The notes beneath the pieces are model-generated. The model did not search any database and was not told the DNA's origin. It was given only the letters and a program-made list of their open reading frames with translations. Of a stretch of 40,699 nt of DNA, positions 1-7,824 are shown one piece after another. The DNA lies in assembly GCA_902826485.1 (NCBI GenBank), contig CADEEZ010000013.1, positions 1-40,699 on the forward strand, written 5' to 3'. The translations under genes and the position numbers were made by a program. The stretch comes from an uncultured Gammaproteobacteria bacterium (lineage in GTDB: Bacteria > Pseudomonadota > Gammaproteobacteria > Berkiellales > Berkiellaceae). How positions within the stretch are numbered: position 1 is the stretch's first letter; every line of letters begins with the position of its first letter.

Positions 1-804
1 AACTATTTTTGCAAAATTAATGCGTACTTGACCATTTTTATGGCGGCGGCGCCTATTATAGGCAGTTTAATTATTAATTATTTTAGCTGGCGTGCCAATT
101 TTACTGCGATTGTGATCATTGCTTTGGTATCATGGATTTTCTTGATGATGCAATTGCCAGAAACAAAATTTGAAAGAAAATCGGTAAAAATCACCCGTAT
201 TCTAAAAGATTATGGATCTTTATTGGTGCATAAAGAATTCATGTTGCTGTCTGCTTTTCCAAATTTACTGGTTACCGCTTATCTGACTTTTGTCGGCAGC
301 GCAGCTTTTTATTATATCAATTCTTGTAAATTATCTTATTTTGCCTATGCCATTCATCAAGGATTAGTGGTGTTGTCTTTTTCCTTAATGAGTTTTTATT
401 CGAATCATTTTGTTTCTAAAATTGGCGGTAAAAAAGCGGTACAAATCGGCATGGCTTTTGCTGGTATCTCTACTATATTGTTAGGATTTTTTGCTTATGC
501 CTTTCCCTTTGAACCTGTTTTGATTACGGCCTCCATGTGCTTATTTGCAGTGGGTTGTGCGTTTCCCATGAGCGTGACTTTTGCTGAATCTTTAGATGTG
601 ATTCCTGAACTAAAAGGGATGAGCTCTTCATTTATTATGTCTTCTAGGTTGTTTATCTCAGCGATAGCGGTTGCCCTAACTGGGATATTTTTTGATGGTT
701 CAATGCTGCCTGTTGCCTATGTAAATGGATTAGCCGTAAGTTTAGCTCTCATCTTATATTTTAATGCTCAAAAAATTCAACAAACTAAACTTATTGCATC
801 ATAA
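1..804 (+). CDS. MFS transporter, Bcr/CflA-like (5' truncated by window edge)
   Basis: The frame is open to the left edge, so the N-terminal half lies outside the window. The visible 267 codons are strongly hydrophobic, with about eight membrane segments, consistent with the end of the first half and all of the second half of a 12-TM major facilitator. Near the left edge a P-I-I-G-S-L stretch followed by F-S-W-R-A-N-F resembles the conserved TM5/TM6 region of Bcr/CflA-type drug exporters (AP.lGg...fgWR.iF). The family exports small molecules by proton antiport across the inner membrane; the substrate cannot be read from the sequence. The stop lies 4 nt before the ATG preferred for the following nuclease, so the two may be cotranscribed. 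The MFS assignment is firm; the subfamily is an inference from one motif. Confidence 0.8.
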   Translation, partial: NYFCKINAYLTIFMAAAPIIGSLIINYFSWRANFTAIVIIALVSWIFLMMQLPETKFERKSVKITRILKDYGSLLVHKEFMLLSAFPNLLVTAYLTFVGSAAFYYINSCKLSYFAYAIHQGLVVLSFSLMSFYSNHFVSKIGGKKAVQIGMAFAGISTILLGFFAYAFPFEPVLITASMCLFAVGCAFPMSVTFAESLDVIPELKGMSSSFIMSSRLFISAIAVALTGIFFDGSMLPVAYVNGLAVSLALILYFNAQKIQQTKLIAS

Positions 805-808
805 GAGT

Positions 809-1327
809 ATGATCTATAAACCCGTCATTTTTATTATCTTAACGCTGAGTGTGTGTTCCCTTGTTTCCGCAAAAACGATGACTGGCCAGGTAATTAAAGT
901 CTCTGATGGAGATACAATTATTATTGAAACACAGAAAAATAAAAAAATAAAAATTAGGTTGGCAGAAATCGACGCACCAGAAATGGCACAACCCTATGGA
1001 AAAAAGTCACAACACGTGTTAAGTGCTTTGATATTATCTAAAATAGTTCTTATTGATTATGAAAATAAAGATCAATATCAACGTATTGTTGGGCGAGTAT
1101 ATCTACACGATCAAGACATTTGTGCAAAAATGGTGAGTGGAGGGCATGCTTGGGTATATAGACAATATTCAAATGATATGTATCTGTATTTTTTAGAATA
1201 TTGGGCCAGATTTAATAACAAAGGATTGTGGGCATTGCCCCTAGACAGCCGCACGCCACCTTGGGAGTGGCGTCGTGGTCATGCTAAAAAATTTAAGTCA
1301 AAGACCATCTCTTTTTCTTCGTTTTAG
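809..1327 (+). CDS. Secreted staphylococcal-nuclease-like (SNase/thermonuclease) protein
   Basis: A 172-aa protein from the ATG at 809. This start gives a clean signal peptide (MIYKPVIFIILTLSVCSLVSA, probably cleaved after A21). An earlier in-frame ATG at 764 lies inside the MFS gene and would put a polar extension before the signal. The mature part is a single SNase OB-fold: a V-S-D-G-D-T calcium-loop motif at 31-36, R50, D55-A-P-E58, and G-R96-V. R50, E58 and R96 correspond to the catalytic Arg-Glu-Arg of staphylococcal nuclease, so it should be an active Ca-dependent phosphodiesterase on DNA or RNA outside the cytoplasm. The 3' end overlaps the convergent next gene by 35 bp. A role in scavenging nucleotides or degrading extracellular DNA is inference. 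Confidence 0.88.
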   Translation: MIYKPVIFIILTLSVCSLVSAKTMTGQVIKVSDGDTIIIETQKNKKIKIRLAEIDAPEMAQPYGKKSQHVLSALILSKIVLIDYENKDQYQRIVGRVYLHDQDICAKMVSGGHAWVYRQYSNDMYLYFLEYWARFNNKGLWALPLDSRTPPWEWRRGHAKKFKSKTISFSSF

Positions 1328-1817
1328 TTTTTTTAGAGATAATTTGCTCGGTAGGTTTTTCAACCAAAATCGCTATCTCATCTGATTCATTTTTAAAGCA
1401 ATCTAAATCCGTTAATTGTTTTTGCGTTTTTTCATCTTTTGTATACAAACCCACTATTTCAAGATAATGGTTTTTTAATAATGACATGCCTTTTGTGTTT
1501 TTTGTGACGTCTTGAGATAAGGTATTGATGGCCTCTATTTCTTCTTCTTTTTTGCTGCTAAAATTTTTGACTATATGTTCAATTCTCTTGTTCATTACTT
1601 GTGCAATTTTATTTAATTGATCAAGACATTCTCCCGTTTTTAAAATGCTATTACACAGATTTTTTTCTTGGTTTTTAGTTGGCAATTCTAAATAATTTTT
1701 TAAGAGTGTGGTGGTATCTTTAAGCATCCCAGAGACAGTAACCAAATCTTGGCTAACCAGGCTTCGTAACTCAGATAGCTTTAATTTATAGGGATCGTTT
1801 ACTGTTTGATAATCCAT
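1293..1817 (-). CDS. Hypothetical protein, helical/coiled-coil-like with Lys-rich C-terminus
   Basis: A 174-aa protein that I do not recognise. The chosen start is the ATG at 1817, preceded by GGAG seven bases upstream; the frame opens 21 codons earlier (1880), but that extension is hydrophobic and lacks a good ribosome site. The sequence is polar and rich in Lys, Glu, Leu and Thr with no membrane segment or signal peptide, and looks mostly alpha-helical between residues 10 and 135. It ends with a basic tail (KKTKTKKKRW). Its 3' end overlaps the nuclease gene tail-to-tail. The basic tail and the accessory setting leave open that it is a secreted substrate or a nucleic-acid binder, but nothing proves this. 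Confidence 0.6.
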   Translation of the reverse strand: MDYQTVNDPYKLKLSELRSLVSQDLVTVSGMLKDTTTLLKNYLELPTKNQEKNLCNSILKTGECLDQLNKIAQVMNKRIEHIVKNFSSKKEEEIEAINTLSQDVTKNTKGMSLLKNHYLEIVGLYTKDEKTQKQLTDLDCFKNESDEIAILVEKPTEQIISKKTKTKKKRWSLT

Positions 1818-1971
1818 ATTGACTCCAAAATTTATATATATTAGAAATGAATTGGTTATGTAACAGAAGTATATAGGCATATAGCTAAATTATAGGAGAC
1901 CGTTCATACCATTAGTCGGAAAAAATAAAGGAATATTTGACTACCTAATAACATACACAGAAGGGATCGGA

Positions 1972-3321
1972 ATGGACACGGAAGCTTTTAATATTGGTTT
2001 ACCTACCTTAAACAATATAGATAAAAACTCAAAAAGAATTGTTGATGTAAAAAAAGAGGTTTATCTTAAGAATTTTTCATCTGCCCAAAAAGCAGCGATA
2101 TTGAGTTATGCTATTATTAAAAATGCGGCAGATTATCTAAAAAAAATTCTTATAAGAAATCTAGAATTTTATAATATTCTCATTTTAATGCAAGGCATTA
2201 CCAGTGCTGTCACATTAGATCATTTTGATATTATTACGCATATTATTGATTCGGTAGACGATACAGACACAAATACGCTATTAAAATATGCTTTTGAAGA
2301 CGCCTTAAGTAAAGATAAGATTGAGATCTTGAAAAAATTGTTAGAGTATTATCCTGATCTCCTTCAATCTACTCCGTATAAAAAAATTGATTATAGCACT
2401 CAAAATGAAGAATTATTATCTAAAATGTTGGGTTCATTTGTTTTTGGCAAGTATTTGGACGGCTTAAAATTAATTTTTAAGAAAAAACTTTCTAAAGAAG
2501 ACATTAATTTTTATTGCAGAAGCACGGCCAAAGATAATAAACCAACCTTAACAATGCTTTTTATGTCAAATTTTCCTGACATGCTTGACCCGATGAGCAA
2601 AGGGGTTGTTTTGATTAATTTAGCTGATTTTGGACAAAAAAGAGCATTAAATTTATTTTTTGTCACAATGGCATTTACAGAAACAGATTATATAGAAAGA
2701 GCGCTAGTTAAAACTGCGAGAAAAGGGCACAAAGATTGTCTCGACATAGTATTAGCACAACCCATTGAATGGTCTTATGAATTGGTAGAAAGGGCCATTG
2801 ATGTCGCTTTATTAAATAAACAAGATAGTTGTTTATTTAAACTGATTCAAAAAAATATACGTTTATTTTCAGGGGCGCAATTAAATGAGTATATTTTAAG
2901 TGCTTATGTTAATTCATGTTTTCAAACTGTTAATAAACTACTTGAAATGAGAGAGGTTAATTTTTGGGGAAATACAATAGGCGAGTTGTTATTACTGGCA
3001 GTTAAATCAGGCGATATCGATTTTGTGAAAAGCTTATTTTCTCTAAAAGAATATTCTGTTGTTTCACCGTACAAGCTAAGAGCTTATCGCTTGGCAGTGG
3101 AGTTAGGGGAAAAAGGGATGATTTTATTTTTTGAGGAAAAATTTAATGGCATAAAAAATATTTTAAAGCCATCTAAGTATGAGTCAGAGAGTCTATTTAC
3201 AGAAGAAACGAATCAAATATTGAGCTTTCAATTTGCTAAGCTCAAAATCAAAAAAGAAAAGCAAATTGACTTACTTGTTGAAAGTCCTAAACCTAATCCC
3301 GTACAAAAAATTAAATATTGA
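1972..3321 (+). CDS. Ankyrin-like alpha-helical repeat protein, candidate effector
   Basis: A 449-aa soluble protein with no signal peptide. An AAGGG ribosome site lies about seven bases before the ATG. Helix-turn-helix repeats of roughly 33 residues recur. The clearest ankyrin-like units are A-L-V-K-T-A-R-K-G-H-K-D-C-L-D-I-V around residues 243-260 and L-L-L-A-V-K-S-G-D-I-D-F-V-K-S-L around 338-355 (pattern: A...G....V..LL). Weaker units cover residues 70-240. In Legionellales, ankyrin-type proteins are a common class of Dot/Icm substrates, and a Dot/Icm cluster is in this window, but no glutamate-rich translocation tail is evident; the C-terminus is Lys/Pro-rich. The repeat fold is a moderately confident reading; effector status is inference. 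Confidence 0.6.
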   Translation: MDTEAFNIGLPTLNNIDKNSKRIVDVKKEVYLKNFSSAQKAAILSYAIIKNAADYLKKILIRNLEFYNILILMQGITSAVTLDHFDIITHIIDSVDDTDTNTLLKYAFEDALSKDKIEILKKLLEYYPDLLQSTPYKKIDYSTQNEELLSKMLGSFVFGKYLDGLKLIFKKKLSKEDINFYCRSTAKDNKPTLTMLFMSNFPDMLDPMSKGVVLINLADFGQKRALNLFFVTMAFTETDYIERALVKTARKGHKDCLDIVLAQPIEWSYELVERAIDVALLNKQDSCLFKLIQKNIRLFSGAQLNEYILSAYVNSCFQTVNKLLEMREVNFWGNTIGELLLLAVKSGDIDFVKSLFSLKEYSVVSPYKLRAYRLAVELGEKGMILFFEEKFNGIKNILKPSKYESESLFTEETNQILSFQFAKLKIKKEKQIDLLVESPKPNPVQKIKY

Positions 3322-3397
3322 CTCGTTAGGGAGAGACTCATAATATCTAGTCGTTAAACATAATTCCGAGTATAAAAAATATAAATAGGATTATTTC

Positions 3398-5260
3398 ATG
3401 ATAAAAAATGCCATGGAAAAGTTATCAAACCGGATTAACAATTCACCGTTAGTGATTTGGGCAAAAAACGAAGTCAAAGAATCTAAAATCGTTAAAGCAC
3501 TTTTGGTGATGACAGTAATGGGCTGGCTGCCCTTTGCTTGGCCTTATTTATTACCTGTGATGACTATCTATGGCGTTATAAAACGTAAAGAGCTGTTAGA
3601 CTATATAAGTTCCACATCTCAGTCCGTCACTGATTTTTTTGAGGGAAGCCCAGAAGAAAAAAATGAGGCAAGGGCTAATCGTGATTTTAATAAATCCTAT
3701 TTTTCTTTCCACGTAGGGCAGTGGTTTAGCAAATGGTTCTACAACTCACCTGTAACGCTCGCTAAGCATTTTATTTCAGTTTACATTCTTGTTATGTCGA
3801 CCATGCCATGGAGCATGTTCATGATTTACGCCCTATATCGTCCTAAAACTGAAGTACTAGAAGCAATTTATAACCAATTTAAAAACTTTTCAGATGCTTT
3901 TTTAGGATTTTATAAGGGTCTAAGCAATATTCAAAAAGTATTAGTGACTTTATTGGGCGTATCCATTACGTCCACTATATTAAGATCGCTATTTATCAGT
4001 TCAGGACTATTGGGCATATTTGATATCGCCATGACAATAGGCATGTTAGGCCTGACCGCGGCGGGTTTCAGATTAGCAATGACCGATTTAGCTCGTACTA
4101 TTTCTCACCCCTTACAATTGCTCACGCATAAAATGGGGATGTTTTTAGGGATGATTGGCGGCAATCGAATAGCTCATGCCATGTATTTTGGTAAACTTGC
4201 CGGTTCGTTAGGGCCTACTTATGGTTCAGTTGAATCGGGGGGTTTTTTACAGTCTGTTTACAAAATGTTTTTTTCAACCAGCCCATACGGACATAATCAA
4301 TTTTTTATGACCAATACACTTGGTGGGACGGTATTCAATAGAATGTCTACCGGCGTAGGGGGAATGCTAGGGAGTATTTTCTTTAGTTATGATGTGAGTA
4401 CCTATGGTACGTTTAATGGCGTATTAGGGCCAACAAGTTACCAAGTATTTGTCTTTATGGCCATTGGTGCTGGTGTAGGGTATTTTATAGATAAAGCCGT
4501 TGATAGAGCCTCGGGAGTCTTTTATACCGATGCAAACAAAGTATGGGAAAACCCAGAAGGGCCTAATCAGTCAAAATTTATTCAACGAATAAAATCGGGT
4601 ATTGATTTTGCGAATAATTATCGTTTTCCCCTTAGCAGCACCTTGGCGGTGACCGGGTTGTTGCATTTTTTTAAAACGCCCATGTATACAACGATATTGC
4701 ACAGTACCAGTAGCCCACTTTTATCGCTGTTGTTTATTGAAGGGAGTTTATTATTGCCGGCTTTATTGTCGACCAAATTATATCGAGAAGGGCGTCAATG
4801 GATACAAAATAAATTTTACCCTCAAAAGCCCGATATCCTTCCAGAGGTTTTACCTCGACCTGATTTAACTGATCCAGTGCCACAACAACAAGTCTCTAAC
4901 CCTGAACAACAACTCATTGAGGTTGTTACGCAAGGCGTAGATACAACGGCAGCTAATCAACCTTTTTTGGGTGAGGGATCGGTACCAGTGATGTTTTCTT
5001 CAACGGCGCTTCAGGTAACAAATAAACCGACTTCAGAAGTGGATGTGGCAACACATTCTAGGTCTCGTTCCCCCGAATCTTCTTTATCACAATCTTCATC
5101 AGATTCTTCATCAGATTCTTCATCAGATTTTTCATCGAGTACGACTCAATCTTCGGATGAATCATCATCAGAAGAGGGGGAACTTCAAGCCAGAGGCAGA
5201 GTGCGCACGCGTTCGCCTTCACGATCATTGTCTGGGTCTAGATCGGCTTCGCCGGGTTAA
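3398..5260 (+). CDS. Multi-pass membrane protein with Ser/Arg-rich (SR-like) C-terminal tail
   Basis: A 620-aa protein of unknown function, with AGGA about seven bases before the ATG. Residues 1-470 contain several hydrophobic segments (near 33-58, 120-147, 178-230, 345-370 and 435-460) separated by Gly-rich loops, indicating a polytopic membrane protein. From about residue 545 the character changes completely: a serine-rich low-complexity tail with SSSD repeats, an acidic patch, then basic RS/SP dipeptides (RTRSPSRSLSGSRSASPG). That composition resembles eukaryotic SR domains and is very unusual for a bacterial membrane protein. The gene ends just before a palindromic repeat pair. It could be a secreted membrane effector or a surface protein; there is no homology I can name. 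Confidence 0.7.
   Translation: MIKNAMEKLSNRINNSPLVIWAKNEVKESKIVKALLVMTVMGWLPFAWPYLLPVMTIYGVIKRKELLDYISSTSQSVTDFFEGSPEEKNEARANRDFNKSYFSFHVGQWFSKWFYNSPVTLAKHFISVYILVMSTMPWSMFMIYALYRPKTEVLEAIYNQFKNFSDAFLGFYKGLSNIQKVLVTLLGVSITSTILRSLFISSGLLGIFDIAMTIGMLGLTAAGFRLAMTDLARTISHPLQLLTHKMGMFLGMIGGNRIAHAMYFGKLAGSLGPTYGSVESGGFLQSVYKMFFSTSPYGHNQFFMTNTLGGTVFNRMSTGVGGMLGSIFFSYDVSTYGTFNGVLGPTSYQVFVFMAIGAGVGYFIDKAVDRASGVFYTDANKVWENPEGPNQSKFIQRIKSGIDFANNYRFPLSSTLAVTGLLHFFKTPMYTTILHSTSSPLLSLLFIEGSLLLPALLSTKLYREGRQWIQNKFYPQKPDILPEVLPRPDLTDPVPQQQVSNPEQQLIEVVTQGVDTTAANQPFLGEGSVPVMFSSTALQVTNKPTSEVDVATHSRSRSPESSLSQSSSDSSSDSSSDFSSSTTQSSDESSSEEGELQARGRVRTRSPSRSLSGSRSASPG
5093..5136 (+). repeat. Tandem 12-bp repeat encoding SSSD units
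   Basis: Three perfect copies of TCTTCATCAGAT (5093-5104, 5105-5116, 5117-5128) are followed by a degenerate fourth. The repeat lies inside the Ser-rich tail of the membrane protein. The unit length is a multiple of three, so copy-number change would alter tail length without a frameshift. Confidence 0.9.
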
Positions 5261-5275
5261 GATTATCACGGAAGT

Positions 5276-5377
5276 TGTCATGCCAGCGAAGGCTGGCATC
5301 CAGTACTTCTCTTAAATATGATTTTGATATATCTGAAGATATTATCGTCCTGGATGCCAGCCTTCGCTGGCATGACA
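5276..5377. repeat. Palindromic repeat pair (REP/BIME-like) at a convergent gene junction
   Basis: Two perfect 28-bp inverted arms (5276-5303 and 5350-5377) are separated by 46 bp. Each arm also holds its own small palindrome, TGCCAG-CGAAGG-CTGGCA. The sequence belongs to the widespread class of repeats whose read-through gives the spurious peptide MPAKAGIQ. It sits between the stop codons of the SR-tailed protein and SohB, so it could fold in RNA from either strand and limit read-through or protect 3' ends. No T-run follows, so it is not a canonical intrinsic terminator. Confidence 0.9.
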
Positions 5378-5391
5378 GGTTTGGTAGAAGT

Positions 5392-6402
5392 TTACTTAAC
5401 CATATTTTGATTCAACTTCGACCAAACATTAAATAACCCTTGAGAAATATGCAGACCAAGTCGTTCAGCCAGCGGCTTTTTAATTTCATATTCGACTTCA
5501 AGTATTTGATGGCTAGGATGTTTAGAGCGAATATAATCATCACTGGTTTCTAAGTGATCGATTAAGCCTAATTCAATGGCCATGTCACCATGCCAATGTT
5601 CGCCTGTTGCGACTTTTTCGACATTCAGGCTTGGACGATTATCTTTTACAAAGTCTTTAAATAATTTATGGGTTAAATTCAATTCTTCAATAAACTTTTT
5701 ACGACCTTCGTCTGTGTTTTCACCGAGCATGGTGAGGGTTCGTTTGTATTGGCCAGCAGTATGTAACTCAATATCAATATCATGTTTATCTAAAAATCGA
5801 TAGAAGTTAGGCAATTCAGCAACCACACCAATCGATCCCAGTATCGCAAAAGGGGCGGCGATAATTTTATGGCCAACACAGGCCATTAAATAACCCCCAG
5901 ATGCGGCTATTTTGTCTACGGAGACGGTTAAGGGGATACCCCTGTCTCGAACTCTTTTAAGCTGTGAGGCGGCAAGACCATAATTTGCAACATACCCTCC
6001 GGCACTTTCAACAACAGCAATCACTTCGTCTTGTGGGGTTGCCACGGTTAAAATGGCGCTAATGATTTCCCTAAGCGAATCTACTTCGCTTGCGCGAATG
6101 TCCCCATCAAACCGAAGTAAGTAACAATTAGGTTTTGATTTACTCGTTTTTTTATTTTCAAGTTTGGCTGCTTTCTTTTTTTCTTTAATGTAAGCTTTAA
6201 ATTCATTTTTAGGTAAAATTTCTGACTTTAACAAACTTTCTAACTCATCATATTCTTCATTCAAGCGATGTATAACAAGCTGACCCGTAGTATTCGCAGC
6301 CCTCTGTTTTAAATGAAAAAACAAGATGAACAATCCTGCAAGAGCAAAGAACATGGTTAATGTCTTTGCTATAAAAAGTCCCCATTCTGACAAAAATTCC
6401 AT
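5392..6402 (-). CDS. sohB: SohB-like inner-membrane serine peptidase (S49)
   Basis: 336 aa, close to the usual SohB length (about 350). An N-terminal membrane anchor (residues about 8-28) is followed by a Lys-rich linker and a single ClpP-like S49 domain. The catalytic Ser lies in A-A-S-G-G-Y (S168) and the general-base Lys in A-G-Q-Y-K-R (K220), giving the Ser-Lys dyad of the SppA/SohB family. The G-S-I-G-V-V and L-P-N-F-Y motifs are typical of SohB rather than of the tandem-domain SppA. It probably degrades membrane-associated peptides or signal peptides on the periplasmic face; exact substrates are not established for the family. It diverges from the ccm operon and shares a 139-bp upstream gap with it. 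Confidence 0.93.
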   Translation of the reverse strand: MEFLSEWGLFIAKTLTMFFALAGLFILFFHLKQRAANTTGQLVIHRLNEEYDELESLLKSEILPKNEFKAYIKEKKKAAKLENKKTSKSKPNCYLLRFDGDIRASEVDSLREIISAILTVATPQDEVIAVVESAGGYVANYGLAASQLKRVRDRGIPLTVSVDKIAASGGYLMACVGHKIIAAPFAILGSIGVVAELPNFYRFLDKHDIDIELHTAGQYKRTLTMLGENTDEGRKKFIEELNLTHKLFKDFVKDNRPSLNVEKVATGEHWHGDMAIELGLIDHLETSDDYIRSKHPSHQILEVEYEIKKPLAERLGLHISQGLFNVWSKLNQNMVK

Positions 6403-6541
6403 TGTGCACCCTAAACTGTCAATTTAATATTTATTTAACAAGATAAAAAAGTTTTATGATTTTACGATAAAACCAGCGTCATGGTAATATCCATTGGCCA
6501 GGTAACATATAGATATCGTAAAATAATAAATAGGCATAAAA

Positions 6542-7138
6542 TTGTTAGCCTCATTACTAGATGTAAACAACCTCACCTTTTCACGTGATGACCAATGTAT
6601 CATTCAAAATAGATTTTTGTCCCTGAATGAGGGGGAAATTATTTATTTAACCGGTCCAAATGGGAGTGGAAAGAGCACCTTGCTAAAACTATTAGCTAAT
6701 TTGCTTACCCCGGATTCGGGGAAAATTAGATGGGCGCGATCTTACTTATTTGCCTATTTGAGCCACAAAATTAGTATTAAACACTTTGCTTCGCCGGTTG
6801 AAAATATTTTGTATGCGGCAAATGGCTATCAACAACCTTGTTCATTGCCTGTGGCGCTGTCTTTGTTGGAACGCTTGCAATTGGGTGAGCACCGTTGTGC
6901 ACTTCAAGAACGCAATACAGTCAGTTTTTCATTTGGCCAACAGCGTAAAATAAGTATGGCTTGCATTATGGCGAGTAATCGACTTGTTTGGATTCTGGAT
7001 GAACCTTTTACCGGATTAGATGAAGCCGCTAAAGCGATTTTAAACCACTGTTTTCAAGAAAAAGTAAAACAGGGGGGCGCCATTATTTTGGCCTCCCATC
7101 TTGCCCCCGCAATTTACCATCAGAAAATCGATTTATGA
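6542..7138 (+). CDS. ccmA: Cytochrome c maturation ABC exporter ATPase CcmA
   Basis: 198 aa, a single ABC domain of typical CcmA size. Walker A is G-P-N-G-S-G-K-S-T (about 35-43), the signature is S-F-G-Q-Q-R-K, and Walker B is W-I-L-D-E-P-F-T-G-L-D. The first available start is TTG at 6542, with AGG eight bases upstream; no in-frame ATG precedes the conserved N-terminal strand, so TTG is accepted. CcmA powers the CcmABCD complex that releases holo-CcmE in System I cytochrome c biogenesis at the inner membrane. It is the first gene of a nine-gene operon and overlaps ccmB by four bases. Confidence 0.95.
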   Translation: MLASLLDVNNLTFSRDDQCIIQNRFLSLNEGEIIYLTGPNGSGKSTLLKLLANLLTPDSGKIRWARSYLFAYLSHKISIKHFASPVENILYAANGYQQPCSLPVALSLLERLQLGEHRCALQERNTVSFSFGQQRKISMACIMASNRLVWILDEPFTGLDEAAKAILNHCFQEKVKQGGAIILASHLAPAIYHQKIDL

Positions 7139-7824
7139 CTGAAAATAACGTGAACTTTTTTAAAAAATATCTTTATTTTGAAGCACGATTTGCGTGCAAG
7201 CAACTGACTGTTTGGCTTCAACCTATTTTAATGATGAGTTTATTTATTTTTTTAAGTTCGCTTATCTTACCTTATACCGTCATATCTGAAATCTATTTAG
7301 CGGGGCTAATCATTTGGCTTAACTGTTTATGTGCGCTTATTGTTACCAATGATGGGTTAGTTCGCCAAGAATGGACAGAAGGGATGTGGGAGCAATACGC
7401 CCTGTGGATTCAGCCTTTATATGTCTTGTTTTTGCTTAAAGCATTATGGCTTTCTTTGCTTTGTTTTGGTGCGGTGTTGGTTTGCATTGTAATTTCAATT
7501 ATTGCCTTTGATTTATCGTTTAGTTATTTTATCCCCATGGCCTTAGGCTTTGGATTAGCTTTGCCTGTTATTACCGTGATTGGGTTAATAAGCAGTTTAC
7601 TGATGCTAACCTCACAACGGGGTGCAGGTTTGTTGATTATGTTAGCATTACCGTTGCTCGTCCCCGTGATGCTTCTTGGATTAATTATTTTAGAAAAAGC
7701 ACACTATGGAGAGCAATATTTACCCGAATGTGCTTTATTGTTAGCCATCAGTTTAATTAGTTTGCTATTGGGTCCTTTTGCGGCCAGCGGTGCGATAAAA
7801 ATAAGTTTATCTTCAGGACAGTAA
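7135..7824 (+). CDS. ccmB: Heme exporter membrane subunit CcmB
   Basis: 229 aa with six hydrophobic segments, matching CcmB in length and topology. The N-terminal F-F-K-K-Y-L-Y-F-E-A-R part and the conserved W-L-N-C-L-C-A helix are typical of the family. It is the membrane partner of CcmA; together with CcmC and CcmD they form the complex that handles the heme chaperone CcmE. It starts inside the end of ccmA (ATGA overlap), and its stop is directly followed by the ccmC ATG, which indicates translational coupling. Confidence 0.94.
   Translation: MTENNVNFFKKYLYFEARFACKQLTVWLQPILMMSLFIFLSSLILPYTVISEIYLAGLIIWLNCLCALIVTNDGLVRQEWTEGMWEQYALWIQPLYVLFLLKALWLSLLCFGAVLVCIVISIIAFDLSFSYFIPMALGFGLALPVITVIGLISSLLMLTSQRGAGLLIMLALPLLVPVMLLGLIILEKAHYGEQYLPECALLLAISLISLLLGPFAASGAIKISLSSGQ

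Noticed and set aside
764..808. Upstream ATG (764) as start of the thermonuclease
   Set aside because: It lies inside the MFS gene and would place a polar 15-residue extension before a clear signal peptide; the ATG at 809 is better.
1818..1880. Longer N-terminus for the 174-aa helical protein
   Set aside because: The extension is hydrophobic, lacks a ribosome site, and the ATG at 1817 has GGAG at good spacing.
5093..5136. Possible CRISPR-like repeat
   Set aside because: The 12-bp units are directly adjacent without spacers and encode protein; it is a coding microsatellite.
5043..5315. Open frame of 90 codons overlapping the SR-tail gene and running into the palindromic repeat
   Set aside because: It is a shifted frame of a low-complexity coding region and its end is the repeat-derived VMPAKAGIQ peptide, a known artefact.
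6403..6541. Specific promoter for ccmA (TTTACG-N18-TAATAT near 6460-6490)
   Set aside because: Both boxes are weak and the region is AT-rich, so similar matches are expected by chance.
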